Shown one piece after another: positions 42,431-51,382 of a DNA stretch of 54,039 nucleotides. Below the pieces are notes generated by a model that was not told where the DNA came from, ran no database searches, and saw only the letters and a list, made by a program, of their open reading frames with translations. Every line of letters begins with the position of its first letter. Position 1 is the stretch's first letter. Both the position numbers and the translations under genes were made by a program. Source of the stretch: CAIZGX01 sp964385405 (lineage in GTDB: Bacteria > Bacteroidota > Bacteroidia > Flavobacteriales_D > Sanyastnellaceae); assembly GCA_964385405.1 (NCBI GenBank), contig CAYLOT010000017.1:1-54039 (forward strand), in the 5' to 3' direction.

Positions 42431-43900
42431 TTAGTAAGCTCTTGCAAATAATACTCTTCTTTCACTTGGCTTTCCTGTTACCATGCAAACGCCTGATTCG
42501 ATTGGACCATCAAAAGGAATGCAGCGAATTGTTGCTTTCGTTTCTTGCTTAATTAATTCCTCGGTCTCTGCGGTTCCGTCCCAATGCGCAAGGAAAAAGC
42601 CTGTTTTTTCATCGAGCAACTTCTTGAATGTTTCGTAATCGTCGACCTCTGTCATGTGATTATTTCTAAACTCCAAGGCTTGATTGAACAAATTCGCTTG
42701 AATGTCTTCAAGCAGTTGAGCGATTGTGTTTTCAACTCCTTCAAACGAAACGGTAGATTTTTCCGAAGTATCGCGACGCGCAATTTCAACTGTTCCATTT
42801 TCTAAGTCTTTTGGACCTAGAGCCAAACGAACAGGAACTCCTTTTAATTCGTATTCAGCAAATTTCCATCCACTGCGTTTGCTATCGTCGTCGTCAAACT
42901 TCGCAACAATTCCTTTTGCTTTTAAAGTCTTAACTAGCGGAAGTACTTTTTCTCGAATGATTTCAAGCTGCTCGAGTCCTTTGTAAATGGGAACAATCAC
43001 AACGTGAATGGGTGCAATACGCGGTGGTAGACGAAGTCCTTTGTCGTCGCTGTGAGTCATAATTAAAGCACCCATAAGACGGGTACTAACTCCCCACGAA
43101 GTAGCCCAAACGTATTCGTTATTGCCTTCCTTCGTTGCAAATTTCACATCGAATGCTTTGGCGAAATTTTGACCCAAGAAGTGTGAAGTTCCAGCTTGCA
43201 GGGCTTTGCCATCTTGCATTAACGCTTCAATACAGAGCGTGTCTAATGCTCCGGCAAATCTCTCACTCTCTGACTTTCTTCCTTTTACAACTGGCATTGC
43301 CATGCAGTTTTCTGCGAATTCTGCATATACCTCAAGCATGCGCTCCGTTTCTTCAATGGCTTCTTGAGCTGTAGAATGTGCGGTGTGTCCTTCTTGCCAC
43401 AAGAACTCAGCGGTTCTTAGAAATAGTCGTGTGCGCATTTCCCAACGAACAACATTCGCCCACTGATTGATGAGCAAGGGTAGGTCGCGATAACTTTGAA
43501 TCCAACCTTTGTATGTGTTCCAAATAATCGTTTCACTTGTCGGACGAATAATTAATTCTTCTTCCAATTTTGCTTCCGGATCTACAACAACACCGCCATC
43601 TTGTGACTTCAATCTGTAATGCGTGACAACGGCGCATTCTTTGGCGAAACCCTCCACATGCGCAGCCTCTTTACTCAAATAACTTTTTGGAATCAATAAA
43701 GGGAAATACGCGTTCTGATGTCCCGTTTCTTTAAAACGAGTATCTAGATGATCGCGCATCTTCTCCCAAATGGCATATCCGTAGGGTTTAATAACCATGC
43801 ATCCTTTCACCTCGCTGTGTTGCGCTAAATCTGCTTGCATAACAAGCTCATTATACCACTTGGAGTAGTCTTCTTTTCTCGTCGGAATTTTTTCGGCCAT
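42431..43900 (-). CDS. proS: Prolyl-tRNA synthetase (archaeal/eukaryotic type)
   Basis: Charges tRNA-Pro in the cytosol. The 489-residue product is the short ProS form without the bacterial editing insertion: class II motif 1 region, RPTSETIIWNTYKGWIQSYRDLPLLINQWANVVRWE (motif 2 region), FLRTAEFLWQEGHTAH, GTSHFLGQNFAKAF and MTHSDDKGLRLPPRIAP (motif 3), then the anticodon-binding domain and a C-terminal zinc-like domain ending in Tyr (VLFARAY), typical of the archaeal type. The start at 43900 (MAEKIPTRKEDY) is favoured over 43927. A TACATTTG box at 43925-43932 on the minus strand is the probable promoter. Confidence 0.96.
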   Translation of the reverse strand: MAEKIPTRKEDYSKWYNELVMQADLAQHSEVKGCMVIKPYGYAIWEKMRDHLDTRFKETGHQNAYFPLLIPKSYLSKEAAHVEGFAKECAVVTHYRLKSQDGGVVVDPEAKLEEELIIRPTSETIIWNTYKGWIQSYRDLPLLINQWANVVRWEMRTRLFLRTAEFLWQEGHTAHSTAQEAIEETERMLEVYAEFAENCMAMPVVKGRKSESERFAGALDTLCIEALMQDGKALQAGTSHFLGQNFAKAFDVKFATKEGNNEYVWATSWGVSTRLMGALIMTHSDDKGLRLPPRIAPIHVVIVPIYKGLEQLEIIREKVLPLVKTLKAKGIVAKFDDDDSKRSGWKFAEYELKGVPVRLALGPKDLENGTVEIARRDTSEKSTVSFEGVENTIAQLLEDIQANLFNQALEFRNNHMTEVDDYETFKKLLDEKTGFFLAHWDGTAETEELIKQETKATIRCIPFDGPIESGVCMVTGKPSERRVLFARAY

Positions 43901-43920
43901 TTTTTTTATCCTTTTTCTAT

Positions 43921-43949
43921 TTTGCAAATGTAAAACCTTCTTACCTTTA
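43921..43949. promoter_or_regulatory. Overlapping divergent promoters of proS and the lipoprotein gene
   Basis: On the minus strand TACATTTG (43932-43925) is an exact TAnnTTTG box for proS. On the plus strand TTTG (43921-43924) and TACCTTTA (43942-43949, one mismatch) are spaced 17 bases apart ahead of the lipoprotein gene. The two promoters interlock. Confidence 0.5.
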
Positions 43950-43970
43950 AAGTGTCAAATCCATACGATT

Positions 43971-45047
43971 ATGAAAGCGTTACAACTAAATTTTTACTTC
44001 TTTGCGACAGTCGTTGTTTTAAGCTCTTGTGCAAGTTTTGAAAATTTGACAGATGATCGCACGCGTGCTGAAGATGATGAAATGTATTGGAATGGAAAAG
44101 AGCTTTTCTACGACAACTCTTTGATTGCCGCTTCAGGCAATGTCGGGGACGATTATTATGATCCAAATTCGGCAAGCCGCGCAAACTCTTTCAATGGAGG
44201 GACAAACCCTCGGGCATCTTTTAATCCGATAAGTGGCTGGCAATTAAGTTATGGTTTGAATGCCTTTTCAAATTATAACAATGGTTTTGGATTCGGTATG
44301 GGAAACTTTGATCCGTACAATAATTTTGGAGGGTTCAACAATTTCGGTGGATTCAATAATTTCGGATACAACCCATACGGGTTTAACAATTTTGGTTTTA
44401 ATCCGTACAGTTCCTTTAATCCTTATGGTAATTTCGGTTACAATCCATACGGTTTTGGAATGGGAAGCTTCGGCTGGGGTGGTTACGGAAATAGTTGGCT
44501 AGGTAGCGGTTGGAACAACAATGGTTGGAATGGAAACGGATGGGGAATAGTAGGAAACAATGGAGAAACGCCAAACATAACCAATCACCACCGCAGACCA
44601 ACTTCAGTAGGTACAACTAATGGTTCCGCTTATGGTCGTGGTGTCTTACAAAAAAGTTTGGTTCAACCGATAAGTGAACCTTCTCGCACGCCTCAACCAG
44701 TAGCCCCTGCGCGCGCCAACAATGGTAACTATTCTAATCCGACTTATTCAAGACCGTCATCGACGAATACTCCAACAAACCCATCATACTCGAGTCCTTC
44801 ACGGTCAACTCCTGCATATACACGCCCATCTAATTCTGGACCATCAAGAACGACATCGCCGTCATACACAAGTCCTTCGCGTCCAGCTCCAAGTTACAGT
44901 GCACCCTCACCCTCACCCTCACCCTCAAGATCTACCCCTACCAATACGAAACCGGCGCAAAGTTCTCCTTCACGGTCGGCTCCAACCCGCACCAGCCCTG
45001 CTCCAAGCGCTCCAACAAGAACATCTTCACCAGGAAAGAGGCCTTGA
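43971..45047 (+). CDS. Asn/Gly/Phe-rich and Ser/Pro-rich lipoprotein
   Basis: A lipoprotein of 358 residues: signal MKALQLNFYFFATVVVLSSC with lipidated Cys20, then an acidic stretch and a DDYYDPN segment. Residues about 105-200 are low complexity: alternating FNNFGG, NPYGF and GWNNNG. The last 130 residues are Ser/Pro/Thr/Arg-rich (YSSPSRSTPAYTRPS style). A hexamer CCCTCA repeated four times in frame at 44904-44927 is prone to slippage. No enzyme domain is visible. It could be an outer-membrane or surface scaffold, but this is speculative. Its stop overlaps the start of the FadL-family gene (TGATG), so the pair is probably an operon. Confidence 0.8.
   Translation: MKALQLNFYFFATVVVLSSCASFENLTDDRTRAEDDEMYWNGKELFYDNSLIAASGNVGDDYYDPNSASRANSFNGGTNPRASFNPISGWQLSYGLNAFSNYNNGFGFGMGNFDPYNNFGGFNNFGGFNNFGYNPYGFNNFGFNPYSSFNPYGNFGYNPYGFGMGSFGWGGYGNSWLGSGWNNNGWNGNGWGIVGNNGETPNITNHHRRPTSVGTTNGSAYGRGVLQKSLVQPISEPSRTPQPVAPARANNGNYSNPTYSRPSSTNTPTNPSYSSPSRSTPAYTRPSNSGPSRTTSPSYTSPSRPAPSYSAPSPSPSPSRSTPTNTKPAQSSPSRSAPTRTSPAPSAPTRTSSPGKRP
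44904..44927 (+). repeat. CCCTCA hexanucleotide microsatellite
   Basis: Four perfect tandem copies inside the Ser/Pro-rich tail of the lipoprotein, coding Pro-Ser pairs. Length changes would keep the frame. Confidence 0.85.
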
Positions 45048-45109
45048 TGCAAAGCAAGATTTTACATAAGATGCAGAGCATGATGTTACACAAGGTGCTT
45101 TGCAAAGGG
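45044..45109 (+). repeat. 12-bp AAGRTG-hairpin array encoding a protein N terminus
   Basis: Exact 12-base periodicity of linker plus small palindrome: TTGATG caaagc, AAGATT ttacat, AAGATG cagagc, ATGATG ttacac, AAGGTG ctttgc, AAAGGG. The palindromes include GCAAAGC, GCAGAGC, TGTTACACA and GCTTTGC. The same linker family forms the intergenic array at 27334-27439. Here it is translated as tetrapeptides (MQSK, ILHK, MQSM, MLHK, VLCK) at the start of the FadL-family protein. Confidence 0.8.
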
Positions 45110-46573
45110 AGAGTTGTTGTCCTCTCATTTGCTTTAGTTTTTATAGTGCAATTTGTTTCCGCGCAAAATGAGGACGATGCACTTCGGTTTTCAAATACGT
45201 TCGGCGCATATACAAACAGAGCCTTGGGAATGGGAGGCGCGTATACAGCATTGGGTGCGGACTTTACCAATTTCTTTCAGAATCCAGCAGGGATAGCGGC
45301 ATATAAAAAACAGAACTTGGAATTCGGATTGAGTCTCCTTTCGCGTTCAACGCATGTGGATTTTAACAATCGAGTTTCATCTTCTTCCGCAACGGGATTG
45401 GGTATCAATACTTTCGGATTTACCGCAACTATTGGAACTGCCGGAAACGGTTGGGGTCCTTGGATTTATGGTTTGGCTTACGGAAGAACTCAAACATTTA
45501 AACGTCAGTATAGTTTGGAGTCAAGTGACAATCAATCATCGCTTCTAGAAGTTTATACTAATCAATTGAATTACTACAATCCAGCTAATTCAGAGGTTTC
45601 AGCGTCTTTTCCGTTTGGTGCTGGATTGGCTTGGGAGACGTATTTAATAAATCCAGGAACTGTCGATCCATATGTACACGTCGATATAGATAACAACACA
45701 TTCACAAGACGTCAGAATGTAGAAGAGAGGGGATACATTCGTGAAACGTCTTTAGGAATTGCAAGAGCTTATGAAAATAAATTGTTCATTGGTGCATCTT
45801 TTGCATTTCGCAAGGTGGTTTTTGAAAAGAACTCAACTTATTCGGAATCGTTTTCATCGAACGGAACTGCTGTGAACTATTCTTTAATTGAGGACAACAG
45901 TACCTCAGATGTTGCTACGAAAGGTCCTTCTGTGCAATCAAAATTAGGAATTCAATATGCACCCATTCCTTATTTGCGTCTTGGCGTATTTTGGCATTCA
46001 GCAACGAAGCAGTCTATTAGCGATAACTTTATAGCGAAAATGGAGAGTTCAATTGGAGCTGTTAATTACGAGTATTCTTCAGATAAAAATATTTTCGATT
46101 ATGGAATTCAAACACCAGCAACATTGGGAGCAGGTGCTGCATTAATCTTGGGTAATTTCGGAATAATTTCAGCTGATTACGAAACACGAGACTTTTCTAA
46201 AATGATTATGTACGGCCTTACCGGAGGGGCTTCTGAGTTTGCATTTGAGAACGAGGCTATACAAGAAAACTACAAGCGTGTGCACCAAGCTCGATTAGGA
46301 ACAGAATTTCGAATAAGCGATGTATACAGATTAAGAGGAGGGATCGGTTACCGAACCTCTGTGTTTACAGAACTTGCCGGAAAACCAAATGAACCTTTGT
46401 TCAATTGGAATGTTGGGGGTGGTTACAAAAAAGATGACTTCTATTGCGACGGAGCAATCATGATAACCAAAAACAAAGAAGGTTATTTCTTGTATGACCC
46501 GTTATTAATTTCAATGGCGAATATGGATAATCTGCTCGTGCAAATTAGTTTTTCAATTGGAACAAGGTTCTAA
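45047..46573 (+). CDS. OmpP1/FadL/TodX-family outer-membrane protein
   Basis: An outer-membrane beta-barrel of about 508 residues for uptake of hydrophobic compounds. The mature start QNEDDALRFSNTFGAYTNRALGMGGAYTALGADFTNFFQNPAGIA is the FadL-family N-terminal hatch region with the NPAG motif, and the C terminus ends FSIGTRF. The signal peptide hydrophobic core is VVVLSFALVFIVQFVSAQ; in front of it lie about 21 extra residues coded by a 12-base repeat array. Starts at 45047, 45071, 45080 or 45083 are all ATG in the array, and I cannot choose firmly. The substrate is unknown. It overlaps the lipoprotein gene by one base and is convergent with rlmB (4-base overlap). Confidence 0.85.
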   Translation: MQSKILHKMQSMMLHKVLCKGRVVVLSFALVFIVQFVSAQNEDDALRFSNTFGAYTNRALGMGGAYTALGADFTNFFQNPAGIAAYKKQNLEFGLSLLSRSTHVDFNNRVSSSSATGLGINTFGFTATIGTAGNGWGPWIYGLAYGRTQTFKRQYSLESSDNQSSLLEVYTNQLNYYNPANSEVSASFPFGAGLAWETYLINPGTVDPYVHVDIDNNTFTRRQNVEERGYIRETSLGIARAYENKLFIGASFAFRKVVFEKNSTYSESFSSNGTAVNYSLIEDNSTSDVATKGPSVQSKLGIQYAPIPYLRLGVFWHSATKQSISDNFIAKMESSIGAVNYEYSSDKNIFDYGIQTPATLGAGAALILGNFGIISADYETRDFSKMIMYGLTGGASEFAFENEAIQENYKRVHQARLGTEFRISDVYRLRGGIGYRTSVFTELAGKPNEPLFNWNVGGGYKKDDFYCDGAIMITKNKEGYFLYDPLLISMANMDNLLVQISFSIGTRF

Positions 46574-47331
46574 TTGGTGAGAGTTGCAAGCGCGATTCCC
46601 GTTGCTACAGACACATTCAACGAGTTTGTTTTTCCCTTCATTGGAATAGTTACCAATTGATGAGATCGTTTCATTAACTGCGGATTTATTCCATCTTCCT
46701 CAGAGCCCATGATTATGCATAGACCGAGATTTTGGTCGCGTGATTTTTGAAATTCATGAAGACTTACAACCGCTTTTTCAGATAGGACTACAGAGCCAAT
46801 TCCAGATGCGTGCATATAATCTAGAGCGTCGAGTAGATTCTTTACTTTGCAAATATTCAGGTGCATGAGTGCACCCGCTGAAGCTTTGAGCGCGTCTTCA
46901 TTGATTTGAGCTGCCCCAACTTCAGGAATAATTATTCCTCTTACCCCGAAACACTCTGCAGATCGACAGATTGCGCCGAAATTGCGAACATCTGTAACTC
47001 GGTCAAGTAACAGAAACAAAGGGGGCTCGCCACTTTCAATTTCATTCATCACAACATTCTCGAAATCGGCAAAGATTATTGGAGCCATAAAGGCCAGAAC
47101 TCCCTGGTGATTCGAACGACTTATCTTATTCAATTTAATTTCAGGAACAAGAACGAATGGGATATGCTCCTTCTTAAGTCGGTCTTTTAGTTGACGAATT
47201 TTGTCGCTGCGTAATTCTTTATTGAAAAGAACCTTATCGATGCTCTTTCCAGCATCAAGAGCCTCTTCCAACGGATGAATGCCTATGATTAAGTTCGATT
47301 GCGATTTTGAAGGTGTAGTAGGTCTCACCAT
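46570..47331 (-). CDS. rlmB: SpoU-family 23S rRNA 2'-O-ribose methyltransferase (RlmB-like)
   Basis: A 253-residue SPOUT (trefoil-knot) methyltransferase. An N-terminal L30e-like substrate-binding domain (IIGIHPLEEALDAGKSIDKVLF) leads to the three SpoU motifs: LLDRVTDVRNFGAICRSAECFG, IIMGSEEDGI and IPMKGKTNSLNVSVATGIAL. RlmB methylates G2251 of 23S rRNA in E. coli, and this length and domain set fit it well; TrmH-type tRNA methylation cannot be wholly excluded. The start at 47331 follows the GWxTD gene by 13 bases, so it may be cotranscribed with it. Confidence 0.92.
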   Translation of the reverse strand: MVRPTTPSKSQSNLIIGIHPLEEALDAGKSIDKVLFNKELRSDKIRQLKDRLKKEHIPFVLVPEIKLNKISRSNHQGVLAFMAPIIFADFENVVMNEIESGEPPLFLLLDRVTDVRNFGAICRSAECFGVRGIIIPEVGAAQINEDALKASAGALMHLNICKVKNLLDALDYMHASGIGSVVLSEKAVVSLHEFQKSRDQNLGLCIIMGSEEDGINPQLMKRSHQLVTIPMKGKTNSLNVSVATGIALATLTN

Positions 47332-47344
47332 GCAAAAGTAAGTC

Positions 47345-48589
47345 TTATTCGCGGAATACGCGCCCTTGCCTCCATGTGTTTACTGCTTGTTCCCAACTGT
47401 TGCGATACAAGGGGTCTCTTTGCAAGATGAAAACGTTATCTGAGAGATTGTCTTTTTTGTATCGAAATAAAAATGAAAATGAACCTGGAATGGTCTCATC
47501 TCCATATATCCAACGTTCGCTGTAACCAACATTTTCGACTCGGGTTGGCTTCCCGTATATGATGTAAATCATTCCGCGATCAGTTCTCCAACCGGGAATA
47601 GTTGTGGAAAAAAAAGTATTAGATGTGTTTACTCTTTTAAAGAAAATTGAAATCAACTCTTTGGCTTTTTCTTCCGATCCGCCGCAGTCTTTCCAAAAAT
47701 TACAAAATCCAGCATACGGATCACGAACATTGTATATGTACTCGAATTCAGATTTTGAGGTAATATATCTAAGCGGAGCAATTAAGTCTTTCAGTGCTGT
47801 TGTGTTAGGAAATTCACCGTGTGAATACAAGTATAGCTGTGAGGAATTTTTGGTTCGAAAAAGGTATGATTTATTTTCTGCGATGAAATGATAACGACCG
47901 TTATCAAAATTAAGATTTGTAATACTGAAGGAAGTGGAATCAGGTATAACCGGAGTATTATTTGAGAAAGCGGGAGGTGGAAGATTTGGCAGCTCACTTA
48001 AGGCGAATATTTCTACCACAGGATATTCCGAATTTCTAAAACGAGGGAAATCAAGATGAATGGTATCGCCAGTTACAAAGTACTGGTCGTAAATTGGCTT
48101 CTCTGCCGCGTTTGCAGTTATTTTTATGTCGTATGTGCTTGGAAATTCATTTTTTAGAAAGCTAAATTTTTTCTCATGTTGGGCTCTGCGGTTTATGTCT
48201 TTTAACTTGACAATTACGTCGGAATTTCCAAATGATATAGGAACTTGAATTTCTTTGCGCCAGAGCCCGGACTCTTGCATCTGTGGAGGGGTGAAATCAA
48301 AACGAAGTGTATCTGCTTCGGCTTGTTGCTTTTTAACAATAATTTCAACTTCGATCTGCGCAGTGAAATTTTCATGTGTAGATTTTCTCGAATAAAGTAA
48401 TTGGTCGGCATCGAATTCCAGCAACACTGTTGAAGTGTCAGGGCTGCTGTGAATGAGATTTACAAGAGGATGGAAATAGAATTCATTCGATCCGAACTGA
48501 TTTTCACGAATTTTTTTTGGTGTTGAGCAGGAGAAATAAACTGGCAGAGTGAATAACAATACAAATCGAAAAAAAAATGGTTTATTCAT
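47345..48589 (-). CDS. GWxTD-domain lipoprotein
   Basis: A 414-residue exported protein beginning MNKPFFFRFVLLFTLPVYFSCSTPKK; Cys21 in YFSCS fits a lipobox. The middle is a beta-rich carrier region, and the C-terminal GWxTD domain is clear: IPGWRTDRGMIYIIYGKPTRVE, YSERWIYGD and DNVFILQRDPLYRNSWEQAV. GWxTD proteins are conserved in Bacteroidota and some other phyla, but their activity is not established. The start at 48589 overlaps the rmuC stop by 8 bases and gives a good signal peptide, unlike the longer frame from 48616. The rlmB gene follows closely. Confidence 0.88.
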   Translation of the reverse strand: MNKPFFFRFVLLFTLPVYFSCSTPKKIRENQFGSNEFYFHPLVNLIHSSPDTSTVLLEFDADQLLYSRKSTHENFTAQIEVEIIVKKQQAEADTLRFDFTPPQMQESGLWRKEIQVPISFGNSDVIVKLKDINRRAQHEKKFSFLKNEFPSTYDIKITANAAEKPIYDQYFVTGDTIHLDFPRFRNSEYPVVEIFALSELPNLPPPAFSNNTPVIPDSTSFSITNLNFDNGRYHFIAENKSYLFRTKNSSQLYLYSHGEFPNTTALKDLIAPLRYITSKSEFEYIYNVRDPYAGFCNFWKDCGGSEEKAKELISIFFKRVNTSNTFFSTTIPGWRTDRGMIYIIYGKPTRVENVGYSERWIYGDETIPGSFSFLFRYKKDNLSDNVFILQRDPLYRNSWEQAVNTWRQGRVFRE

Positions 48590-49877
48590 CAGTTGATTCT
48601 TCTTCTTCATTATCAATCGAAGGTAAGCGTTTTTCGAAATTACTTCCTGCTTTAGCTCCCATAATTTTCATTTTTTTAGCTTTCCCAAGAAGATTTCCAT
48701 TGCCTGTTTTAAGCTGTCCCATTGCAGTGCTCAAAGTTTTTTGGGCCGTGGTAAGATTTGATTCAAGTTTTTCAAGTGAGGTAACAAACCCCTCGAGCTT
48801 ATCAATGAAAGTACCTGCTTCCTTAGCAATACTCTCTGCGTTTTTAGAACGTTTTTCTTGTGCCCAAATACTTGCTACAGTTCTCAAAGTTGCGAGTAAA
48901 GTTGTGGGGGAAACGAGAATAATGTTCCGTTCCCAAGCGTAGGAAAAGAGGTTGTTATCTTCATTGAATGCCGCAATTAGGGCTGGTTCAATAGGCATGA
49001 ACAATAGGACGAATTCAGGTGTAGTGAGGGTTTCTGCTGATTCGTATTTCTTTTCGCTTAGTAGCTTTATGTGTGAACGGAGGCTGTCGAGATGTGCTCG
49101 CATAGCGGTTGTTTTTTCTTTTTCATCTTGTCCGTTCACAAAATTGTTGTAGGCAATCAAAGAAACTTTTGAGTCAATAATGATGTGTTTGTTTTCAGGA
49201 AGGCTAACAATTACATCGGGGCGAATGGTCTCCTCTCCGTCGTTGGTGTCAGAATGTTGAACAATGAATTCTTTTCCTTTTTCAAGACCGCTTTTTTCGA
49301 GTACGGACTCGAGAATCATCTCACCCCAATTTCCTTGCGCTTTATTGTCTCCCTTCAAAGCACGAGTGAGATTCTCTGCATTTGTGCCAATGTTTGAACT
49401 GGCTTCTCGTAAATTCTTTATTTCATTTTCTAGACGGGCTGAACGGTCAACGTTTTCAAGTTCGGTTTTTTCAAGTTTCGATTTGAATTCATTGATAGAG
49501 GTTCGCAATGGAGTTAGGGTTACCGATAAATGAGACTCGTTTGCTTCGTTTAATTTTTTTATACGTTCTTCAAAAATGTCGTTACTCAAATTTTTGAATT
49601 CGACTTTCAAATTCGCTTTTAAATCTTCCATTAAGAGCTTTTCAGATTCGAGGGCCTTGTATGCGGCTTCAAGTGAAGCTGTGGTAGTTGCTTTTTCATG
49701 AATCAGTGATTCAACACGACCACGCATGGTATTCAATTCAGCTTTTGCATTTTCAAGTTCGGATTTGAAAAAGTTCACGTCGTTTTGTCCGTGTGCGGAT
49801 TTGCGATTTAACTGATAAAGGCCAGCAACGATTGCACCGCCCGAAATTGCACCAATAATAAGAGAGAGAGTATCCAT
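48582..49877 (-). CDS. rmuC: DNA recombination protein RmuC
   Basis: A 431-residue protein with one N-terminal membrane segment (IIGAISGGAIVAGLYQL), a coiled coil of about 150 residues, and the RmuC nuclease-like domain (GNWGEMILESVLEKSGL, RPDVIVSLPENKHIIIDSKVSL, FMPIEPALIAAF, ILVSPTTLLATLRTVASIW). RmuC limits recombination at inverted repeats and has been linked to phage restriction, probably as a PD-(D/E)XK-like nuclease; the D-x(n)-DSK pair is present. A C-terminal acidic tail (NEEEESTDE) overlaps the next gene's start. Confidence 0.95.
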   Translation of the reverse strand: MDTLSLIIGAISGGAIVAGLYQLNRKSAHGQNDVNFFKSELENAKAELNTMRGRVESLIHEKATTTASLEAAYKALESEKLLMEDLKANLKVEFKNLSNDIFEERIKKLNEANESHLSVTLTPLRTSINEFKSKLEKTELENVDRSARLENEIKNLREASSNIGTNAENLTRALKGDNKAQGNWGEMILESVLEKSGLEKGKEFIVQHSDTNDGEETIRPDVIVSLPENKHIIIDSKVSLIAYNNFVNGQDEKEKTTAMRAHLDSLRSHIKLLSEKKYESAETLTTPEFVLLFMPIEPALIAAFNEDNNLFSYAWERNIILVSPTTLLATLRTVASIWAQEKRSKNAESIAKEAGTFIDKLEGFVTSLEKLESNLTTAQKTLSTAMGQLKTGNGNLLGKAKKMKIMGAKAGSNFEKRLPSIDNEEEESTDE

Positions 49878-49930
49878 GTCTCAAAATTACCCTCGGTGGT
49901 AAGGCTTTTGAGAATTGTGGAAAAGTATTT

Positions 49931-51328
49931 TTAAAATCGAGAGGAGAAGGTTATTCCCACGCGACCATTTTTAAATTGAAGTCCATTGTTTTCAATGTTT
50001 CCAATGCCGTATGTTAGAGATACAGATCCATTTTCCTGCTGGAAACGAAATCCAATTCCTGTATCGTAGTATGTATTTATCGTTGGAGCTGTTATGCGGG
50101 CTATGTCGCCAAAGAGGAAGGCTTGTATCTCAGTTCCAAGAGAAACTCCGAAATCGCAATTCAACATGCCATATTTCGAAGCGTAGATACTTTCCTCAAT
50201 AAATGCACGAAGATTTTTTGTTCCACCTAAACGCATGACTTCATTATTGAAAAGGGAGTCGCTAAATGTAGCATTTACCTCCAGGTTGAAGCTCGTGTAG
50301 AGGAGTTCACTCAGTTCTATTCTAGACCAGACCTTTCCTTTTATTGTAGATATTTTTTTTATTGAATTACTCGCCTCGTATTGTATGGAGCGGTTGCCTG
50401 TTAGCCCTTCTACAAAGAAATTAATATCATTGGGTAGGGAACTACATTTCGCGTAGCGAAGCGAATATGATTTGTTTTGAGTATTTCCAAAGCCAGATGA
50501 ATTTTGGAAATAAGTGTTTGTGGATCTATTCACACTAGCTGAAAATCCATTTAAGTCATTCATTTTAGTGAGAATACGCAATGAAAGTTCTGTTGATGAA
50601 AAGGTCGAGTCTCTGAGGAACGAAGAAAATTCAAATTGAAACCCAAGAGGAAGACCGACTGTGAACGGACTACCAAGTTTGAAGGCGAGGCTTTGACTTT
50701 TCGGCTGAGGTCTCTTCCAGTGGAATTCAAGAGTCTCAGCTTGTTTCAGCGCATTGGATAGTTCTAGGTCTATGTTACCGGTAAGAATAGACTGGTTGGA
50801 ATTTGGTTTGGGTTGCAAAGCGACTAGCGCAGAGATAACATTGTTTTTCATGCGGTCTGCTTTAATCGCAATACTGAATGTCTCGCTGTGCATTCGAACA
50901 GAAACTTGCGAGTTAGGTTTTAGAAAAGTGATTTGGTTCAGGGAACTTGTGACTCTCTGAATTTTCTCAGTGCTAAAAGGTTGGCCAGGTTGATAGTTTA
51001 TGCAACGCTGAAGCGTTTTCTTGTTGAATAAGGCGCTCGATGTTAGGAGCGTGTCTAGTAAAATTTGATTTCCGAATGTAACATTCCAATAGTATTCCGA
51101 ATAATTTTCTAGAACGATCAGCGTATCTAACTCAATTTGCGCGTAGGGATAACCATGGTTATTGAGCCAAGATAAAAGTTCGTTTGGTTTTTTGTTTGCA
51201 GGAAAGGAGTTGATTGAACCTTTGTAAGTGTGAATTTCTTCAGATGGCTGCGCAACCGCATTGGATAGACCGAATGAAAAAAGCAGCAAGAGAATTCTTA
51301 CAGTGATATGTTGATAACTGCCTTTCAA
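49931..51328 (-). CDS. Omp85-superfamily outer-membrane protein
   Basis: A secreted beta-barrel of about 465 residues. The signal peptide (xKGSYQHITVRILLLLFSFGLSNAVAQ) begins with TTG at 51328; a longer frame from TTG at 51373 would overlap a probable plus-strand promoter. An N-terminal POTRA-like region (ELLSWLNNHGYPYAQIELDTL, YQPGQPFSTEKIQRVTSSLNQ) precedes a 16-strand-type barrel with EVMRLGGTKNLRAFIEESIYAS and a final Phe (FSSRF). The LGGTKNLRAF stretch corresponds to the loop-6 motif, usually RGF/RGY; here the Gly is Ala. BamA is expected to be longer, so a TamA-like or surface-lipoprotein assembly role is more likely. No partner gene is adjacent. Confidence 0.8.
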   Translation of the reverse strand: MKGSYQHITVRILLLLFSFGLSNAVAQPSEEIHTYKGSINSFPANKKPNELLSWLNNHGYPYAQIELDTLIVLENYSEYYWNVTFGNQILLDTLLTSSALFNKKTLQRCINYQPGQPFSTEKIQRVTSSLNQITFLKPNSQVSVRMHSETFSIAIKADRMKNNVISALVALQPKPNSNQSILTGNIDLELSNALKQAETLEFHWKRPQPKSQSLAFKLGSPFTVGLPLGFQFEFSSFLRDSTFSSTELSLRILTKMNDLNGFSASVNRSTNTYFQNSSGFGNTQNKSYSLRYAKCSSLPNDINFFVEGLTGNRSIQYEASNSIKKISTIKGKVWSRIELSELLYTSFNLEVNATFSDSLFNNEVMRLGGTKNLRAFIEESIYASKYGMLNCDFGVSLGTEIQAFLFGDIARITAPTINTYYDTGIGFRFQQENGSVSLTYGIGNIENNGLQFKNGRVGITFSSRF

Positions 51329-51337
51329 TTTCGGGGA

Positions 51338-51365
51338 TTGTTCGCTTTTGTTTGAATTATTTTTG
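51338..51365 (+). promoter_or_regulatory. Promoter of the small lipoprotein gene
   Basis: TTG (51338-51340) and TATTTTTG (51358-51365, exact TAnnTTTG) with a 17-base spacer. The first ATG is 8 bases downstream. Confidence 0.55.
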
Positions 51366-51382
51366 AGGCTCAAATGAATACC

